Assembly (NCBI GenBank): GCA_006937955.1
Contig: SSNP01000121.1
Location: 1,474,722-1,538,721, forward strand
Direction: 5' to 3'
DNA from: Pachypanchax playfairii
Lineage: Eukaryota > Chordata > Actinopteri > Cyprinodontiformes > Aplocheilidae
Length of the DNA stretch: 64,000 bases
Shown here piece by piece: positions 1 through 13,700 of this stretch (its first letter is position 1; every line of letters begins with the position of its first letter). The notes under the pieces are model-generated. The model saw only the letters and a program-made list of their open reading frames with translations, was not told where the DNA came from and made no database searches. The translations under genes and the position numbers were made by a program.

Positions 1-778
1 AGTTGAAACCACGCCTAGCATGCTGCTGGCTAAAAGCTGTTAGCATAAGACGTATCAAACCTGAAGAGACGACATGTGCTGTTGCCATGCACAGCGGGGC
101 AGGAAAAAGTATACCTTGCTCTCATAGGCTAGATTATTAGCCAATCTAAGTCCAGCAAATTGGAATAATGAATATTAATGAGTTGCAGCCTGAAGCCTGA
201 CGAAACCAGCTGAATCTTGACCCAGACAGATTGAAAGGTCTGTTAATCAGTGGTTCCTAATGTTTTTTAGATATAAAATGTTTCATATTACAGGTTAATA
301 CTTTATGCTTTAAAATAGCTCAAAAGATGATCAGAGTCGGTCTTTAAATTTTGCCCCGTTTGTAAGCAAATAGGATATTTTTCAGATTATAAAATTAAAA
401 TACACCTCATTATTTTTTAATACATGTAGTTATAATCAGTTAATTGCTTTTTACAAAACATCGTGGTTGTGTGCAGGTGAGTAAGTTGGACTAAAAGCCA
501 CTCAAACATGATGTCACCTGTTAACAGGATATTATGGTGACAGATATGCTTCAGCCATTTGTCTTCACAGTATCTCACTGGGCGGCAGCTGCTGGTTTAT
601 GGGATAATTATGAGACAGTTCACATATATTGTAGCAGTTTTTGGTGCATTTGCAACACAGCTGGTCTATTCATGGCTGTTCACATGAGTATGTTTTGAAC
701 ATGTGAAAACATATACAGCAACATGTAATCGTCATTCTAATTACCTTGTTATAGGTTACTGATTGACTTGAATTGATG
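1..778. other. vps50: Upstream intron, nothing recognised
   Basis: AT-rich sequence without exon-like frames or known repeats. The stretch 913-1526 is also plain, apart from a poly-T tract at 1449-1460 ahead of exon 1. Confidence 0.5.
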
Positions 779-912
779 CTTTTATTGATCCCTCTTGGGA
801 AAGTTATTTCTCTGCATCTGGGAGGGTAGCAGAGGGTAACCTGCCGGGACCCAGGATCAAACCATGGCCTCTCGATCAGAAGACGATCTCCTTCCCCTTT
901 AGACTATGGCCG
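779..912 (-). repeat. tRNA-derived SINE-like fragment
   Basis: On the minus strand this resembles the head of a fish tRNA-derived SINE: a B-box-like GGTTTGATCC (854-863) and a degenerate A-box near 894-906, followed by a body ending in a tail that reads on the plus strand as TTTATTGATCCCTCTTGGGA. The A-box is decayed, so it is probably no longer transcribed. Confidence 0.5.
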
Positions 913-1526
913 TTAGTCACAAAGTCAGTTTATTTATAATTTGGCCTCCGATCCCTTCCAAAGTCAGACCAAGTTTTTGCAGAAACTTAACAAGTTCCAG
1001 ACACGACTCTGTTTGATGACTCTGTAGCAGTTTTGAGACGATACTGTATGTGTTGTGAAGCGTTTTGAACACTTTTGAAATCCAATGATGTTTTAATGAT
1101 TTTCTGCAACTCACACGAGTAAATTGAAAACCAGAAACTATTTCCAGTGACATTGATGCACGGATATCTGCTGCTGCCATGGTAACACCAGTATCAATAA
1201 AAGTGTTTTTGTCTCTTGACATGACAGTTTCAGGTGTAGCACTTTCAATGTCAGACTCACACAAACCTCCCTTTGGTGCACTCTTAAGCTTTTAATCCAT
1301 CCAACACAAAACCATTTTCATTGACTAAACACTTAATGAAAAGATAAAACACTGATTTACTTCAGGAAGGATGGATCTGAACTTTCATCTCAGACATGAA
1401 TCCTAGTTTTTTGTCTTTTCCACCTGAAGTCCCTCATTTGATTGCTGTTTTTTTTTTTTTAGCTGACCTTTTCTCGAAGGGGTCTGTCTGATCTCTATAT
1501 TCTCTGATCTTTATCTGTTTTTAAAG

Positions 1527-1645
1527 TATGAGTCAGACGAGATGGAGAAGAGTGTGTATCAGGACTACGACAGTGACAGCGACGTCCCAGATGAGCTAAA
1601 GCAAGACTACATTGATGAGCAGACGGGCGAAGCCCCTCTAAAGAG
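1527..1645 (+). CDS. vps50: vps50 exon 1 of window: acidic linker
   Basis: Acceptor AG at 1525-1526, donor GTGCGT from 1646. It encodes 39 residues plus two bases of a split Ser codon, beginning [19 protein letters not shown]. The segment is dominated by Asp, Glu and Ser and is probably a disordered linker ahead of the C-terminal domain. No further upstream exon is visible in 1-1526. Confidence 0.94.
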
Positions 1646-3615
1646 GTGCGTTCAGGGGACAATTAATCAGATCTCCACTATTCAGATGTGAATGCAGATA
1701 CACGTGAAATGGAAGTGATCTCAATTAGAATTTTTCTCTCTGGGCATTTTTTAAAAGTGTGTGAAATCGTGCCGGTTTTCATGCCTTTAAGCAACAATAC
1801 TTTTTGTTCACCTCTGTCTGACTCGATTTTCCTGGTAGGTTTTTTTTTCTCTTTGCATGAAAATTTATCTTTTCTTTATTCTGTTACCTCTGAGGTTGCT
1901 GACTTTTGAAGAATTATTCACTGTGCAATAATAGTGAATAATAATTCACTTTTTCCCCCACATTGTGTTTGAAAAAAAACAATTTTCTCTCAAAAGAAAC
2001 ATCTGAACTCAGTCCAGGAAGTTTTTTTTTTCTTATCATTAGAAACCAATGAATTCTAATAACCCCATAATTTGCCCAAATGGCACAATTTTAGCATTTT
2101 ACTTGAGTAATATTTTTAGATCTTTTTTTCTGTATGAGTTCATTAGTACTTGCTGAAATTTGACAGTTTATTTCATGCAACTTTTTAAACATTTTAACAT
2201 CCTTTGATATTTACTTTATACATGTCCATGATTTCTTTGCGCTTCTGCAAATCTCAGTGTTGTAACACCTGCACACAAATAGGCACGTTAATAACATAAA
2301 TCATTCAGTATATCCTCATTACAAATTCATTGTTCTGGTAATGACTTCCTGTCATGCAGGTTCAGTGTATTATTTATCATAAATGTGATGTTTAAGTCTG
2401 GCGCCTCATTAGTTCAGCGATCTGAAAGGCTTCATGTTATCGCTCCAACTGTTACTACAGATCCTGTTGCCGTCCTCGTTTATATTAATCTGACACACCT
2501 GACAGATGGTCACTAAAATGTTAATCTCCTATTCTTTTTAAGCGGAGATGGCTAATGGTTAATTATTGAATGGATTGCATGTTCACGTCCAGAAACGAGA
2601 CAGCCCGAGCAATGAGTGCAGCCGATATAACGACTGCTGGCTAATTTGCCTGGGTGAGTTTTGTGTCAGGACTCCGGTGCTCCAGGATCACCAGTTCAGA
2701 GACTCTACCACCAGGTTTCATCTCTGTCTCCCACCATGTGTTATGTGTTCTGATCGATCCATTAAAGACTTGAACCCACACATGAAAAGTTTTGAGCCCT
2801 AATTGCAGGAGATGATTTATATTATTTCCTTATTTATTCTGCTTTTTCTTCTCTTTGTGCGTCAGCGTGCCCAAAGAGACCATGAGGAGCAAGAAGAAGT
2901 CAGATTACAACCTGAGTAAGGCCAACGCACCGATTCTCACCAACACCACCCTCAATGTCATCCGACTTGTTGGTAGGTTCTGTGCACACACACACACACA
3001 CACACACACCCACAAGTGTGTTTTGTTATCCTTATGGGGACCGTCCATTGACTTCCATTGATTTTAGTAACTAGATTTATACCTAACCCAAACCCTTTTC
3101 CTAACCTTAACCATTACTGATCTATAACTAACCCTAAGACTAACTAAAACTCTATTCACACCATACCTATAAACCTAACCCCTAACCCTAAAAAGGGGAG
3201 TCCCCCTCATGGGGACCAGGCTTCGGTCCCCACAAGAACCCTCGGACCCCAGAAAGATAGTAAAAGTCAGGAAACGGGTCCCCAGGAGGTCAGAAATACA
3301 AACCCACACACACACACACACACACACAAGTGTGTTTTGTTATCCTTATGGGGACCGTCCATTGACTTCCATTGATTTTAGTAACTAGATTTATACCTAA
3401 CCCAAACCCTTTTCCTAACCTTAACCATTACTGATCTATAACTAACCCTAAGACTAACTAAAACTCTATTCACACCATACCTATAAACCTAACCCCGAAC
3501 CCTAAAAAGGGGAGTCCCCCTCATGGGGACCAGGCTTCGGTCCCCACAAGAACCCTCGGACCCCAGAAAGATAGTAAAAGTCAGGAAACGGGTCCCCAGG
3601 AGGTCAGAAATACAA

Positions 3616-3673
<58 letters not shown>

Positions 3674-3963
3674 ACAAGTGTGTTTTGTTATCCTTATGGG
3701 GACCGTCCATTGACTTCCATTGATTTTAGTAACTAGATTTATACCTAACCCAAACCCTTTTCCTAACCTTAACCATTACTGATCTATAACTAACCCTAAG
3801 ACTAACTAAAACTCTATTCACACCATACCTATAAACCTAACCCCTAACCCTAAAAAGGGGAGTCCCCCTCATGGGGACCAGGCTTCGGTCCCCACAAGAA
3901 CCCTCGGACCCCAGAAAGATAGTAAAAGTCAGGAAACGGGTCCCCAGGAGGTCAGAAATACAA

Positions 3964-4030
<67 letters not shown>

Positions 4031-7000
4031 GTCTGTGAGTAACCTCTCCTCAGCTGCAGTGCATGTCCTCTCCGGCCTGCTGAGAATTCAATTTATTCAT
4101 CAATTAAACAGAATCACTGCAATTGGTACACTCAGTGTCTGTGTGCCTTAAGTGCACTAATAACGGTTAGCCTTCGCCCCCGGGCTCTGACCTTCATTTA
4201 AAAAACGCTACCCACACGGCTTTGTGACGTGGTTTTAAGGGCATTTGGACCCCGACCTGACAAAGGTGCTTCTAGATGACGCAGGTGCCTAATAGGATTT
4301 TCTTAGTCAAATCAGAATTAGTATAGATCAACAACTTTCCAGTTTTAAGATGGGAAAAACAGACTCAAGTTTTGATTTGAATATTAGTGGAAAATCAAGA
4401 GAAAATTTGATTCCTTCTAATAACGTATCTTCAAGACTGTGATGGAATCAGGTTGAACCAGTGAAGAATTTAAAGGGATGGGTGCAAAAAAAACACATGC
4501 AAGAAATAGTTCTGTCTCAGAGGCAAAGCTGCAGCAAGACTGAGTTCATTTCTTCTCCTTTTCTTCCCTTTACAAGCTCTTAGTCAGTGGAGACCATGTT
4601 ACACCCCTGCACTTCTGTATTTATAACCTTTATTACCTTTCAGCTAAATTAAATCCTTCCTGTTTATATGCAAATGCAGCACACTGATGCTTACGTTCTT
4701 TCCCTACAGGATTTAGTTTTGCTATAATCAACTTACTGCAATGTAACCATTTTATTGTCTAAAAAGTTTATTTAAAATCCAAACCGTTTGTTGTGTGTAA
4801 GCTGATGGCAGTTGGAAAACGGCTATCGTCAAATAATATAGGCATACCTCTTTAAAGTTGGACCATTTAGGGGTTTTGGAGGGAGTTTTTGGCCCATCTG
4901 ATGTTAATTATTCTTTAAAAATTGCCCTAATTATTCAGCCAAACTCAAGAAGACAATCAGACCCACTTGAAGCTTTCAGATGAACCCAGTTTGTAAAGTG
5001 ATTGTTTTTCTTCCTACAGGAAAATACATGCAGATGATGAACATTCTGAAGCCGATTGCCTTCGACGTCATCCACTGTGTATCCCAACTCTTCGACTACT
5101 ACCTTTATGCTGTCTACACCTTCTTTGGACGTAATGACATGGTACAGTATTTTGCTATCACATGTAATATTTATAAGTCTTTGGAAAACATGTAATAAAA
5201 CAGTAAGATACTTTATTACTTCACTGTTTTAGATCCTTTCTTTTATTTGTTTACATCCATTTGCTTTTTTTCTGTTTACATGCGCAGCCATTTTCTAAAA
5301 TATGTAAAATTCTAATTAGGGATTGAGGATAGTTCCTTTGTTTTTATAATCTGTGTGATTCATACCAAAACATAATCAAGTGTACATTTTTTCATCCATT
5401 CAAAACCATCACGTTCATATGGCTCAAAACAGAGTATTGAGTTTTTCACTCCCCCAAACTGAGTTTTTTAATAGCAAAGCAGCACAGGATGTGAAATGAA
5501 GCTAGAAAAAGGTGCAGTTATACGTGCGGTTGTAAGATGCGTGTGGGCCTCGTTGATCTCATGCAACTTAGACTGTCACATGTGAAAATGCTTAAATGAC
5601 TGTGTCGTATTTATAGTACAGTCTTTGAAAATTAGAGAATTGGGGCATTTACTTAAAGTCTGCAGACCTAAATGTATAGAGGCTTGGTAATAAAGAGGTT
5701 TATTTTATAACTGGATCTACTTAATCCAGTTTTATGATACAGAACATGTAAATAAATTAAAGGAGATCAAACAATTCAGCTGGAAGGATGCACATCATGG
5801 TTTTTACTTCTACCAATTTGAAAATGATCAGAGTAATTTGTGTGTTTTTTGTTCAATTTAATGAAGATGTTTGCAGAATTTATGGGTTGTTTCTAAGTGT
5901 CATATTTTTTTCTCTCAAAAGTGAGTATAACTTCTGGACTGAAGCTGTTCAATATTACCTCTCCTGCACAAAGAAAATTGCATTTATTATCTGCAGAGAT
6001 GGATTCCATCATGTTTATTAGATGATATGCAGTGAGACACAGAAGAACAACTGCTTCCATATTTTCTCATAGCTGTCTGTCACCGTAAAAAGTTCCAGCT
6101 GAGCAGTAGGCTGCAGGTCCGCGAGCCCAGTCCCTCACTCACCATAACGGCTAGCACGTCATGTGTACTGCGCCTCACAAAGAATAAAAATAAAGCAGCA
6201 TTTGTTTCCTTATCTCCCTCAGGGAAGTGGTAATGATAGCAGGGAAATGACTACTGTACCATCGAGATGGGAGAGATAAAGATGAAGAATGCTCCTCTGG
6301 GGCATCTTTTATTCAGATTATTGGCATGTTTGTGTGTGAGTGAGTGTGTGTAGAGGAAAACTGAGGAAAGAGATGTTTACTTGTCGGTGATTCCTTTTTC
6401 TAATGCCTCTCAGTATGACCTCTGTGGATCTACGTACAGTCGTTTTTTTTTCCCCACTTAGCATCTTATTTATCACTGGCTTTCACCACATGGTGGGCAA
6501 TGATTTTTTTTTTTTTTACTGTCTGTGTGTGGGGGCATGAGTTTGTGTGGTATTAGGAAAATCACTCGATGGATGTAACTCTCAGAAAGTCTTCACTGAA
6601 TGTACGTTTACAATGGAGTAGCTTTTGAAGTCAAATGGAGTCAAGGAGTTCATGTGATTAGCTTTGCACAACATTTTTACCTTAAAGGTCCTATATCATG
6701 CAAAATCAACTTTTTGGAGTTTTTAACCATGTTGTAGGGCTATTTCCTTATTAAACCCTCCCCCCAGAGTGGTTTTTGGTTTTGATTCATGCATTTCTCA
6801 ATAATCCTCCTGCATGCTGTGATCTGAGCAGCTGCTCCACTCTCTCCTGGAAAACGACAGACTCGTAACATAGTGACGTAATGCTCAGTACGTTTACATG
6901 CAGCAAGAAAATTTCAAATTATTGCCTTAGTCCGGCTGGAATCCAAATTTTGAAATGCATGTATCCACCTTAGCTTGACTTTGAAAGGCTTGACTAAGCT

Positions 7001-10000
7001 GACCAGATAATGCGATGGAAATTTGAATTTCTCTGCATGTAAACGGACGCTTTGAGAAGCCGAGCTCTTCAGAGTTAAGCCCCGCCCCAGACGCAGAAAC
7101 CGTAATCAATAATGATAATATCATCGCCACAAGACTCTGCGTGTGTCTGACGTGTACTAGCATCAAACGTTACAGTTTGTAACAAATGAACTGTATTGAA
7201 GTGTTGTTGCCATCCAGAATTTTACGCCATTTGCTTCACCGGGTGGTACTTTGTGTGACGTGAACTGGAAGTAATACCGCACGAAGGGTCGCATGTCGCC
7301 ACCTACTGGAGCGGTGGTGAGTGCACTTTTTTAAAATAATTTGCTTCTCAGACTGACATGTAAACTCGGACTGATCTCTCATCATGCCAACAGTAATATT
7401 TTATCACTTACGTGTTTATCCCAGACGTTGAAAGCTGTAAAATAGCAGGATACAGGACCTTTAAAGTTTGCGATTGAAAGACTAATGCGTCTGTTCGTAA
7501 AAGTCTGTTTAATTAAAATCTGCTTTTAATGAAATTTGCAAAAAATAAATGTTAGATGTATATCTACATCTGCCAACGTAAAAATGGCCATAACTTGACA
7601 AACTTTACAGCTTGTGATCACATGGTAATTTACTGATACCATAATGGATCATGAGAGATCTCGTGTTATTGCTTGAAATTGCACAAAATATTTACATGAT
7701 TTGACCAAATTTGCTTTAACACCATGACTTCCCCGACATTAGATGATGTTAGTGTGAAAATTTAATGTCAAGGTTGGTGAGCGATATGTGTTCCTTCAGT
7801 CAGTGTTAGGCCTGTCATTTTAAAAAAAGTTTTAATCTCACTGCTCCCAGGCAACTCTCCATAATTTCTAAGCACTGTCCTAATTTTTTTCACTTTTTAT
7901 CCACTGTCCTCGAGTGCTCCAAAATGTCATTTTTTGAACCCCCTTAGCCCTCTCTTTTCATTAATGGATCTCACGGAAACAGACTGTAAAAATGCTAATG
8001 TCCCCATGAATCTTTAAAAAGCTGCTGGAAATTGGCCCCGTGCATATGCTAGTGTTTTGACCCAGGCTTTGCTCTCTTTTTCCTGATGCTGGAATAAAGA
8101 TGGAGCTGCTTGACTTCTCCACACGAAGAGTAATGGGTGGGCATTAATATGTAAAAGTATAAATATGCCCATTATCTGTTTAAATAACCCATGCTGTTAA
8201 AAAAAGATACATTATGTGCAGAGATTCTCCATCACAGCTAATAATCAGACTTTCAACAACTGCGGGGCTGCAAGAGGCAGATTTACAAACAGATTTTTGG
8301 AAAAATGATTTGTGTTTCCAAACTTTAGACAGTTGCATCCCGTGGGGAGAAGTTAGATATTTCACTCAGTGTCTACTCTGAAAAAAGACAGAAGGACTTA
8401 AAAGAGTTTTGACTCGTTAAATGAAGGGAAGTTATATAAGAGGCAGGAAAAAGTGAAGGTGCTAGACTGTCTACTAAAGCACTGAAGTCGGAAAACTCAA
8501 CAGGAAGTCAGAAATGAGATCAGGCAAGTGTCTGACTTGAGTAAATAGACAGTTTTTCTGAAAAATGAACATTAGTGCTTATATTTTTTTATCTCTCAAC
8601 TTCTGACTCACAAATAGTTCCTCACATTGAAGGTTTTCCAGAATGTAACTATGTTAGAAATAGATAAGGATCCAGAAAATTATGGATTTTTCAATTTTCC
8701 AGTTGTCTAACTTGATTTTAATGAGCTATAGCCCATTTATTTCAATTCCTCTGCATCCAATTCATCAAAACCTACATTAAGATCTATTTTTTTCTCTTCT
8801 TTGTTCAAGGATATTTACAGATTTGAATCAAAATCAGCCTCATTTAAAACTCAGTGAAGAATGAGGTTTATTGTGTAAAGTTTACTCTGAAGAAGCTTTA
8901 AGAAATGTTTCATCTTTGTCGCTCAAACTCAGAAAATAAGATTCTGCACGACTGTGCTGCCTCAGCGAACAGTGAGCTGAGATATGTTAGAGGAGCATTG
9001 TCTGGCTGGAGAAGGTTCGTCGGCTGCATTCACTGCATTCATCTCTCACGATCAGAATCATTTGTAGCAATGCACAACATTTAACTCAAGAGAACTGGTT
9101 GTTTTGATCCAAGTTTCAGCAGCAGGCTGATTAGCAGTTTCCAGTTAGTTTTAAATGAATTTGATTCTTCCAAAGACGCCTTTCACTCAGAATGATGACC
9201 TCGTTATTATGTAAAACAAATGAATAGAATCTTGATGTTGTTTGCATGAACTTGGTGGGGTCTGCAGGCACATTTGCCCAGTATGTTTGACAGGAGTTGT
9301 AAGCATACCTAAAACCTTTGTAGCAAGATTATGAGCGTGAGGCAGGACCCACATGCACTGGTGTGTTTTGGTCATCAAGAATTTAGAAATTTAAGAAGAA
9401 ATTAAGTTAAGTTTAAGTCTAATTAAGTTTACGAAGAAATTAAGAAATTTAAGGGCGGCCGTAGCCTAGTTGGGAGAGAGAACGCTCCTCGTTCGGAAGA
9501 CCGGGATTTGATCCGTGGTGACGGCAGAGGCTACATGTCAAAGTATCCTTGGGCAAGATACTGAATCCCGCAACTCCCCCGGGCGTTGTACAAAATGGCT
9601 GCCCTCTGCTCATCAGAAATGAGGTTGGGTCTTATGCCAAGACCAAGACTCCATCACGTTGAAATGTCATGCCAGAATTGTATATGTTGCATGTAGCTAT
9701 AGCCCCATTCTAGCTAAGTTTAATAGGTCACGAAGAACCCGAAGGGATCACCATCCTCTGTTAAGGGGCCTAAATTAAAGCCAATTCAATATGAGTTAGG
9801 AACAGAGTACAATGTATTCCACTCATAAACTCCATTAATCTAACCTTGTTTGTTGCATAGTTTCTTGTTTTCACTTCTGTTGTTCTCCACAGATTCTTTT
9901 TAAGTTTGAGCTTTTGCTTTTCTGTGTTTTTTGTTTCTTTCTGCTGCCCATTCACCATCTGTAGCCTGTCCCAAGCCCATCTTTACCTGGCAGAGAGGCA

Positions 10001-10682
10001 GCCACTGCCAGGGTGGTGGGCCCTGCCTGCTTGGTAAGCACAAACCCTGACATGTTATGACTAATATAGGGCTGCACTGGATTGTAATTCCAAAATACTG
10101 ATCCCTGTGTGTTGTGTGTGGACTTTAAAGCTCTCCAGATGTGCATGATTTGCCTACCTAAGTCGAGCACATCTGTAAGTGAACTCAGCAGCATTTTGTT
10201 GTTGAGTTTGCGGTGCTCTCACTCGCTCCATACCTCTCTGTTTTTTTTACTGGGCTGTCATTTTTGTGATGCTTTGATTTTTTTTTTCTTTGTGTGTCTG
10301 TGCTTTGCAGTTTCTCCTCCATCTTTAGGGATTAGAGTCAGCTAGAAGCAGACAGCAAAAATTTTCCTGTCTGCAGCTGCAGGAGAAGAGAGCAGATTTA
10401 CCAGCGTGTGTGAGAGAGAGAGAGAGAGAGAGTGTGTGTGTGCACTTTTACACCCTGATAAAGTGTATGTCCTTATACAGGTGAGTGTCAGTTCACCATG
10501 CAGACACTCATTATGTGTGTGTGTGTGTGTGTGTGTATTCTACAGTATGAGTCATCAGGTCTTGGCCTTATCAGCAGTAGACTGAGAACCACACTGAACC
10601 GGATCCAGGAGAGCCTCATTGACGTGGTAGGACAACAACTCTCAGTTCCTCTCTACAACTTACCTCACCCTCCTGCTCATTG

Positions 10683-10714
<32 letters not shown>

Positions 10715-13700
10715 TCCTCCTCCTGTGCTTGTTACCTCACCGTCTGTCTGACACAAACATGTTCTCTCCATCTATATTTCCTGTCTTTATGATCCTCTTC
10801 AGATTTTTTTGCCGTGCTGCTTTATCCATTCTGACCAGTTCTGTATACTGATGTCGAAAGAACCACCATCCAGTGTCGCCACGAAATGCATTACAGGTCA
10901 CTATTATCTGGCCAGTAGTCACCTCTTCCTGCCCCTCTCTCTTTATTTGAGAAGACCTTGTGTTATTCCATTAGGGCTCTCAATCATTGTTCCTTCATGT
11001 AATGCAACATCCTGACAATTAGTGTGATGCAGTTCACGCTTTCTCTCTGTACGGTCTGTCCTCTCTGTTACGTTATGATACAAGTATCATATCATACCAC
11101 CCTCCTGCTCTGTTAATAAATAAAAATCAAGTGAACCTTATTCTGACTTCAGTCTACTTGTGGACTCAGTGAAAACATGTTAATGTTTTGTAACAAGTAA
11201 CAGGTTTTAACTGGTTTAAAATGTTCTCAGTTGAATGTTTTTTAAGCTGCAGAGCAATAAATCAATTTTTATTTAGTAAATTTATACAATATCAATTTAA
11301 TTTAAACAAATCTCTGCAGTGGTTAATTAGACTTATATTAATGTGCATTTTGGGACTTCCAGCTCTAAAGGTGCATTCACACCGGCCCAACCATCAACTT
11401 CATAAGCGGCAAGTTTATATGTAAAGTCTATGGTGGACGGGCGTCAGACAGACGTCAACAGCTCTGCGTCGCTTTGTGAGCATTATGAGCGGCAACTTTT
11501 CAAGCTTTTCTAGCGTTTCAGGCGTTGACGCTTGAAAAGCTAGAAAAGCTAGAAAAGGTCAAAGTTCAGCTAGCTGAACTTTTGACGCTCTTAACGCTCT
11601 TGAAGCGGCATGTCAACCAATCAGAGCGTCTCATCGTAGTGACGTAAGACGTCACAGCACGTAGCCGGAAAGAAGCGGGAGCAACCAAAATGGAAAACGT
11701 AGCTCCTGGAGCAAATGGTTAAACTCACCCAACTCAGAACGCATCTGAAGAATGGGGTGTATCCACAAACGGCGCTGATGCACCCGACGTCGACGTTGTC
11801 TAGATCTATGAAGTAAATAAATCCAAGCCACTGTCTCAATATGATCCGCCATAGCTCCGAACATCCGATAACAAAGGAAGCCCCGCCTTCGCGCTCTTTT
11901 TCAGTCAGGCTTTACGAGCTTTAACGCCTATGCGTTCTGACTGGCAGGCGTTATGAGCTTCAACTTCAAACGTCAAATTTGGAGCGTTATCAGCGTTGCT
12001 TGACGTTGACAAAGTGGCCGGTGTGAACGCACCATAAGAGTCAAAAGCATAAGGTTTATTTTTGAGAACCTTTCAGTGCATTCTGTCTGTATCTCTCCAA
12101 TTTATTAAAATCATTGTTTCTACTTCCTCTAATCATGTCATTACAGTGATTTCCATGCAAAACATCAGAAAGATAAAAGATCATGTTCACTAATTAGCAT
12201 GTTTCTGTAGGAATTCTTATCTTCAGCATTGTTTTTCTTCTTACAACATCTTCCTGGTATTTGGGGCAGAAATCTGTGGAACATTGTCTAGTTTGTTGTT
12301 TATCCATAAAGATACTCTTTTCTACAGAAGGGGGAAAGAGTCAAAGTGCACACAGATGAGCTTTCTGATGGAGCAAAACGATCAGACATAATTACAGTGT
12401 TTCTGTGCAGCTATTGTCTGGGATTTTCACCTATGCTTCTATCTTCTGTCTATTTTTTCCATACATCTTCTTTTTTTGTTATAAATCTGTGATTGTACCA
12501 TTTTTCACTCAAGCTTACATCTAAGTAATCTGTGTTTGATCTGCGTGCATGTCTTTAGGGACTGCATGCAAGCTGCCAGTCTTTGGTTGCTTATCCTTGT
12601 TAACACTGGAAGGATTGATTTTTCTGATAGAAGGTTTATTTTTTTTTTACACCTCTTGAGTTCAATTCTGTGGCATTTTGGAGACATGACGTGTAGGAGG
12701 CTACAGTTTTCAGAATCAACTCACTGAGGGTAGAAACAAAAATCGTTCTTTTCTGCTGCAAGTCATTGAAGTCGAACAAAAGCAGCTTCCATTTGATGTC
12801 TCTGGCTTTTTCTGCACAAGTGAAAACATTGATATTTAGACATATAAGCAAGTACAGGAAAAAAAGTATAGTAACACATTTGATAAATCAGACTTTTGAC
12901 TGTTCGTACAAACATTCTAAACTTCATGCGTAGGATAAAATATAGGACAGTTTCTATGAACGTTTGATAAATGAGGACCTTGGTCTGTGTGGTCGCTTCT
13001 CTGAGTCTAAACTGATACAGAAAGGAGTGCGAACCCAGAATTAAGAGGCTGGTTGAAGCCATACAATTACAAGAACCATCCTATTTACAAGCACATTATG
13101 CAAGTTAGGCCGTTTGATATAGAAAGGAACGGGGGGGCTAGTTATCGTCCATTTATTGTTATCGAGGTGAGCTGCTCAATGTATCGCAATATTAATTTGA
13201 GACCATATCGCCCATCCCTACGGAGAAGCAGGAGCTGTACTGGAAGCTCGTTTCAGCTGCTTGTATCTGATTCATTTTGTCCAGATCCAAATCTAATGAC
13301 CATTAGTGAGAATCAGAACATAGATGGACAAACTTTTCCTTGTGTCTCAGCTCCTTTTTCACTACGATAGACTGAGGAGATTTCTCATTACTATGGACGA
13401 AACCCATCTCACTATGTCTCCTGAACAAGTCACCAAGATACTTAAACTCTTCCATTTGAGGTGAAGACTCACCCCCAAGCCGTCTTTTTCCGTTTCTCAG
13501 CCTAGTAATGCTCACATGGTTCTGAAACGTTTTTTCCCATTAGAGGCCCATTAGCACACCAGCAATACGATCCATTTTCAGATTTCACACAGGCTCCAGC
13601 TAACATGCTCCATGTTTAGCACCTGTTTTTTCAGAATGTGTAGCCTCTGAACTGTTGTGCTGATCCAAATGGACTCGGATAGATGGACAGACTCGATGGG

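Noticed and set aside
2985..4026. CRISPR-like array
   Set aside because: Units of 292 bp separated by simple CA tracts in a vertebrate intron do not have the repeat-spacer structure of CRISPR.
9462..9514. A tRNA gene
   Set aside because: A- and B-boxes are present but the stems do not fold as a tRNA, and a SINE body follows.
11621..11864. Two overlapping minus-strand frames of about 70 codons
   Set aside because: They lie inside the 664-bp MITE and follow its internal repeats.
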